Source: Virgibacillus proomii
GTDB lineage: Bacteria > Bacillota > Bacilli > Bacillales > Amphibacillaceae
Assembly: GCF_900162615.1 (NCBI RefSeq)
Contig: NZ_FUFN01000010.1
Span: 2,448,519-2,512,518 of the forward strand
DNA length: 64,000 nt
Direction of reading: 5' to 3'
Both the position numbers and the translations under genes were made by a program. Shown in pieces: positions 63,837 through 64,000 of this stretch. Under the pieces are notes generated by a model. That model had not been told where the DNA came from, did not search any database, and was given only the letters and a program-made list of their open reading frames with translations. The first letter of the stretch is position 1, and each line of letters opens with the position of its first letter.

Positions 63837-64000
63837 TTATTTTCCAGATGAACCAAACCCGCCTTTATCTCTTTTAGTATTGGACAAAACTTCTGTTTGT
63901 TCAAGATTAACTGGTAATACTGGAGCTATGATCATCTGAGCAATTCTCATATGTTTTTCTACCTTGAAATCCTTCTTTCCATGATTAATTAAAATGATCT
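63837..64000 (-). CDS. dut: dUTP diphosphatase, C-terminal part (runs off the window)
   Basis: The minus strand is open from the window edge to TAA at 63837 and encodes [20 protein letters not shown], then [18 protein letters not shown], then [12 protein letters not shown]. The RIAQM-I block is motif 4, and the glycine-rich R-x-x-GGFGSSG is motif 5 of trimeric dUTPases, which closes over the nucleotide. The enzyme hydrolyses dUTP to dUMP, preventing uracil incorporation. About 54 codons, roughly a third of the protein, are visible. Confidence 0.9.
   Translation of the reverse strand, partial: IILINHGKKDFKVEKHMRIAQMIIAPVLPVNLEQTEVLSNTKRDKGGFGSSGK

Noticed and set aside
63739..63939. 66-codon plus-strand frame
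   Set aside because: Antisense to the dUTPase C-terminus, which has a clear motif 5.

Overview
The window is low-GC DNA from an endospore-forming Firmicute of the family Bacillaceae. The evidence is an sspI spore-protein gene, a gerE sporulation regulator, Gram-positive Shine-Dalgarno sequences, a pheST T-box, and a gene order matching the Bacillus subtilis pheS-to-sdh backbone. An Oceanobacillus/Virgibacillus-like genus is plausible, but that is inference.

Positions 1-22.4 kb are accessory DNA. It holds an isochorismatase-fold hydrolase, a zinc uptake operon with two Zur-like boxes far upstream, a GntR(YtrA)-ABC transporter operon with a perfect palindromic operator, a lipoprotein class A beta-lactamase, a glycerate operon (cdaR-gntP-glxK) and a secreted AA10 polysaccharide monooxygenase with two chitin-binding modules. 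It ends in a decayed polymorphic-toxin zone: two CPCC-type cysteine-rich genes, each behind a short toxin tail, a subtilase fragment and a broken secreted toxin-like gene. Long gene-poor gaps between these loci contain recognisable pseudogenes (GyrI-like, MarR, integrase and IS tails).

Positions 22.4-29.9 kb are an island lodged between gerE and ysmA, neighbours in B. subtilis. It carries a large Upf1-like SF1 helicase gene, a 39-codon ORF, an AlbA_2 (Schlafen-type) gene, the dead N-terminus of an OLD-family nuclease, a dead duplicate of ysmA beside gerE, and ISL3 and IS4 transposase tails. Two 131-bp inverted repeats (four mismatches) at 22494-22624 and 28804-28934 bracket gerE plus the helicase/AlbA module. 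This is the best candidate for an undescribed, probably anti-phage, system.

Positions 29.9-56.0 kb are core backbone: ysmA, sdhBAC, yslB, uvrC, trxA, etfA, etfB, fadB, fadR, lcfA, yshE, mutS2, polX, cvpA (yshB), zapA, rnhC, pheT, pheS, ysgA and sspI. The lcfA-fadR-fadB-etfBA block is a fatty-acid beta-oxidation cluster with a near-perfect FadR operator. sdhCAB is the succinate dehydrogenase operon. pheST has a T-box leader with a Phe specifier, but about 600 bp of repeat DNA including a terminator-like hairpin separates leader from gene.

Positions 56.0-64.0 kb hold a large membrane-anchored protein gene followed by a three-gene ABC-2 exporter, a lytic transglycosylase, an M42 aminopeptidase and, running off the end, the 3' end of a dUTPase gene.

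The backbone intergenic gaps carry two dispersed structured repeat families. One (about 150-190 bp) has a hairpin whose two arms change together between copies, and at 42.8 kb it sits inside a copy of the other, which points to past mobility.
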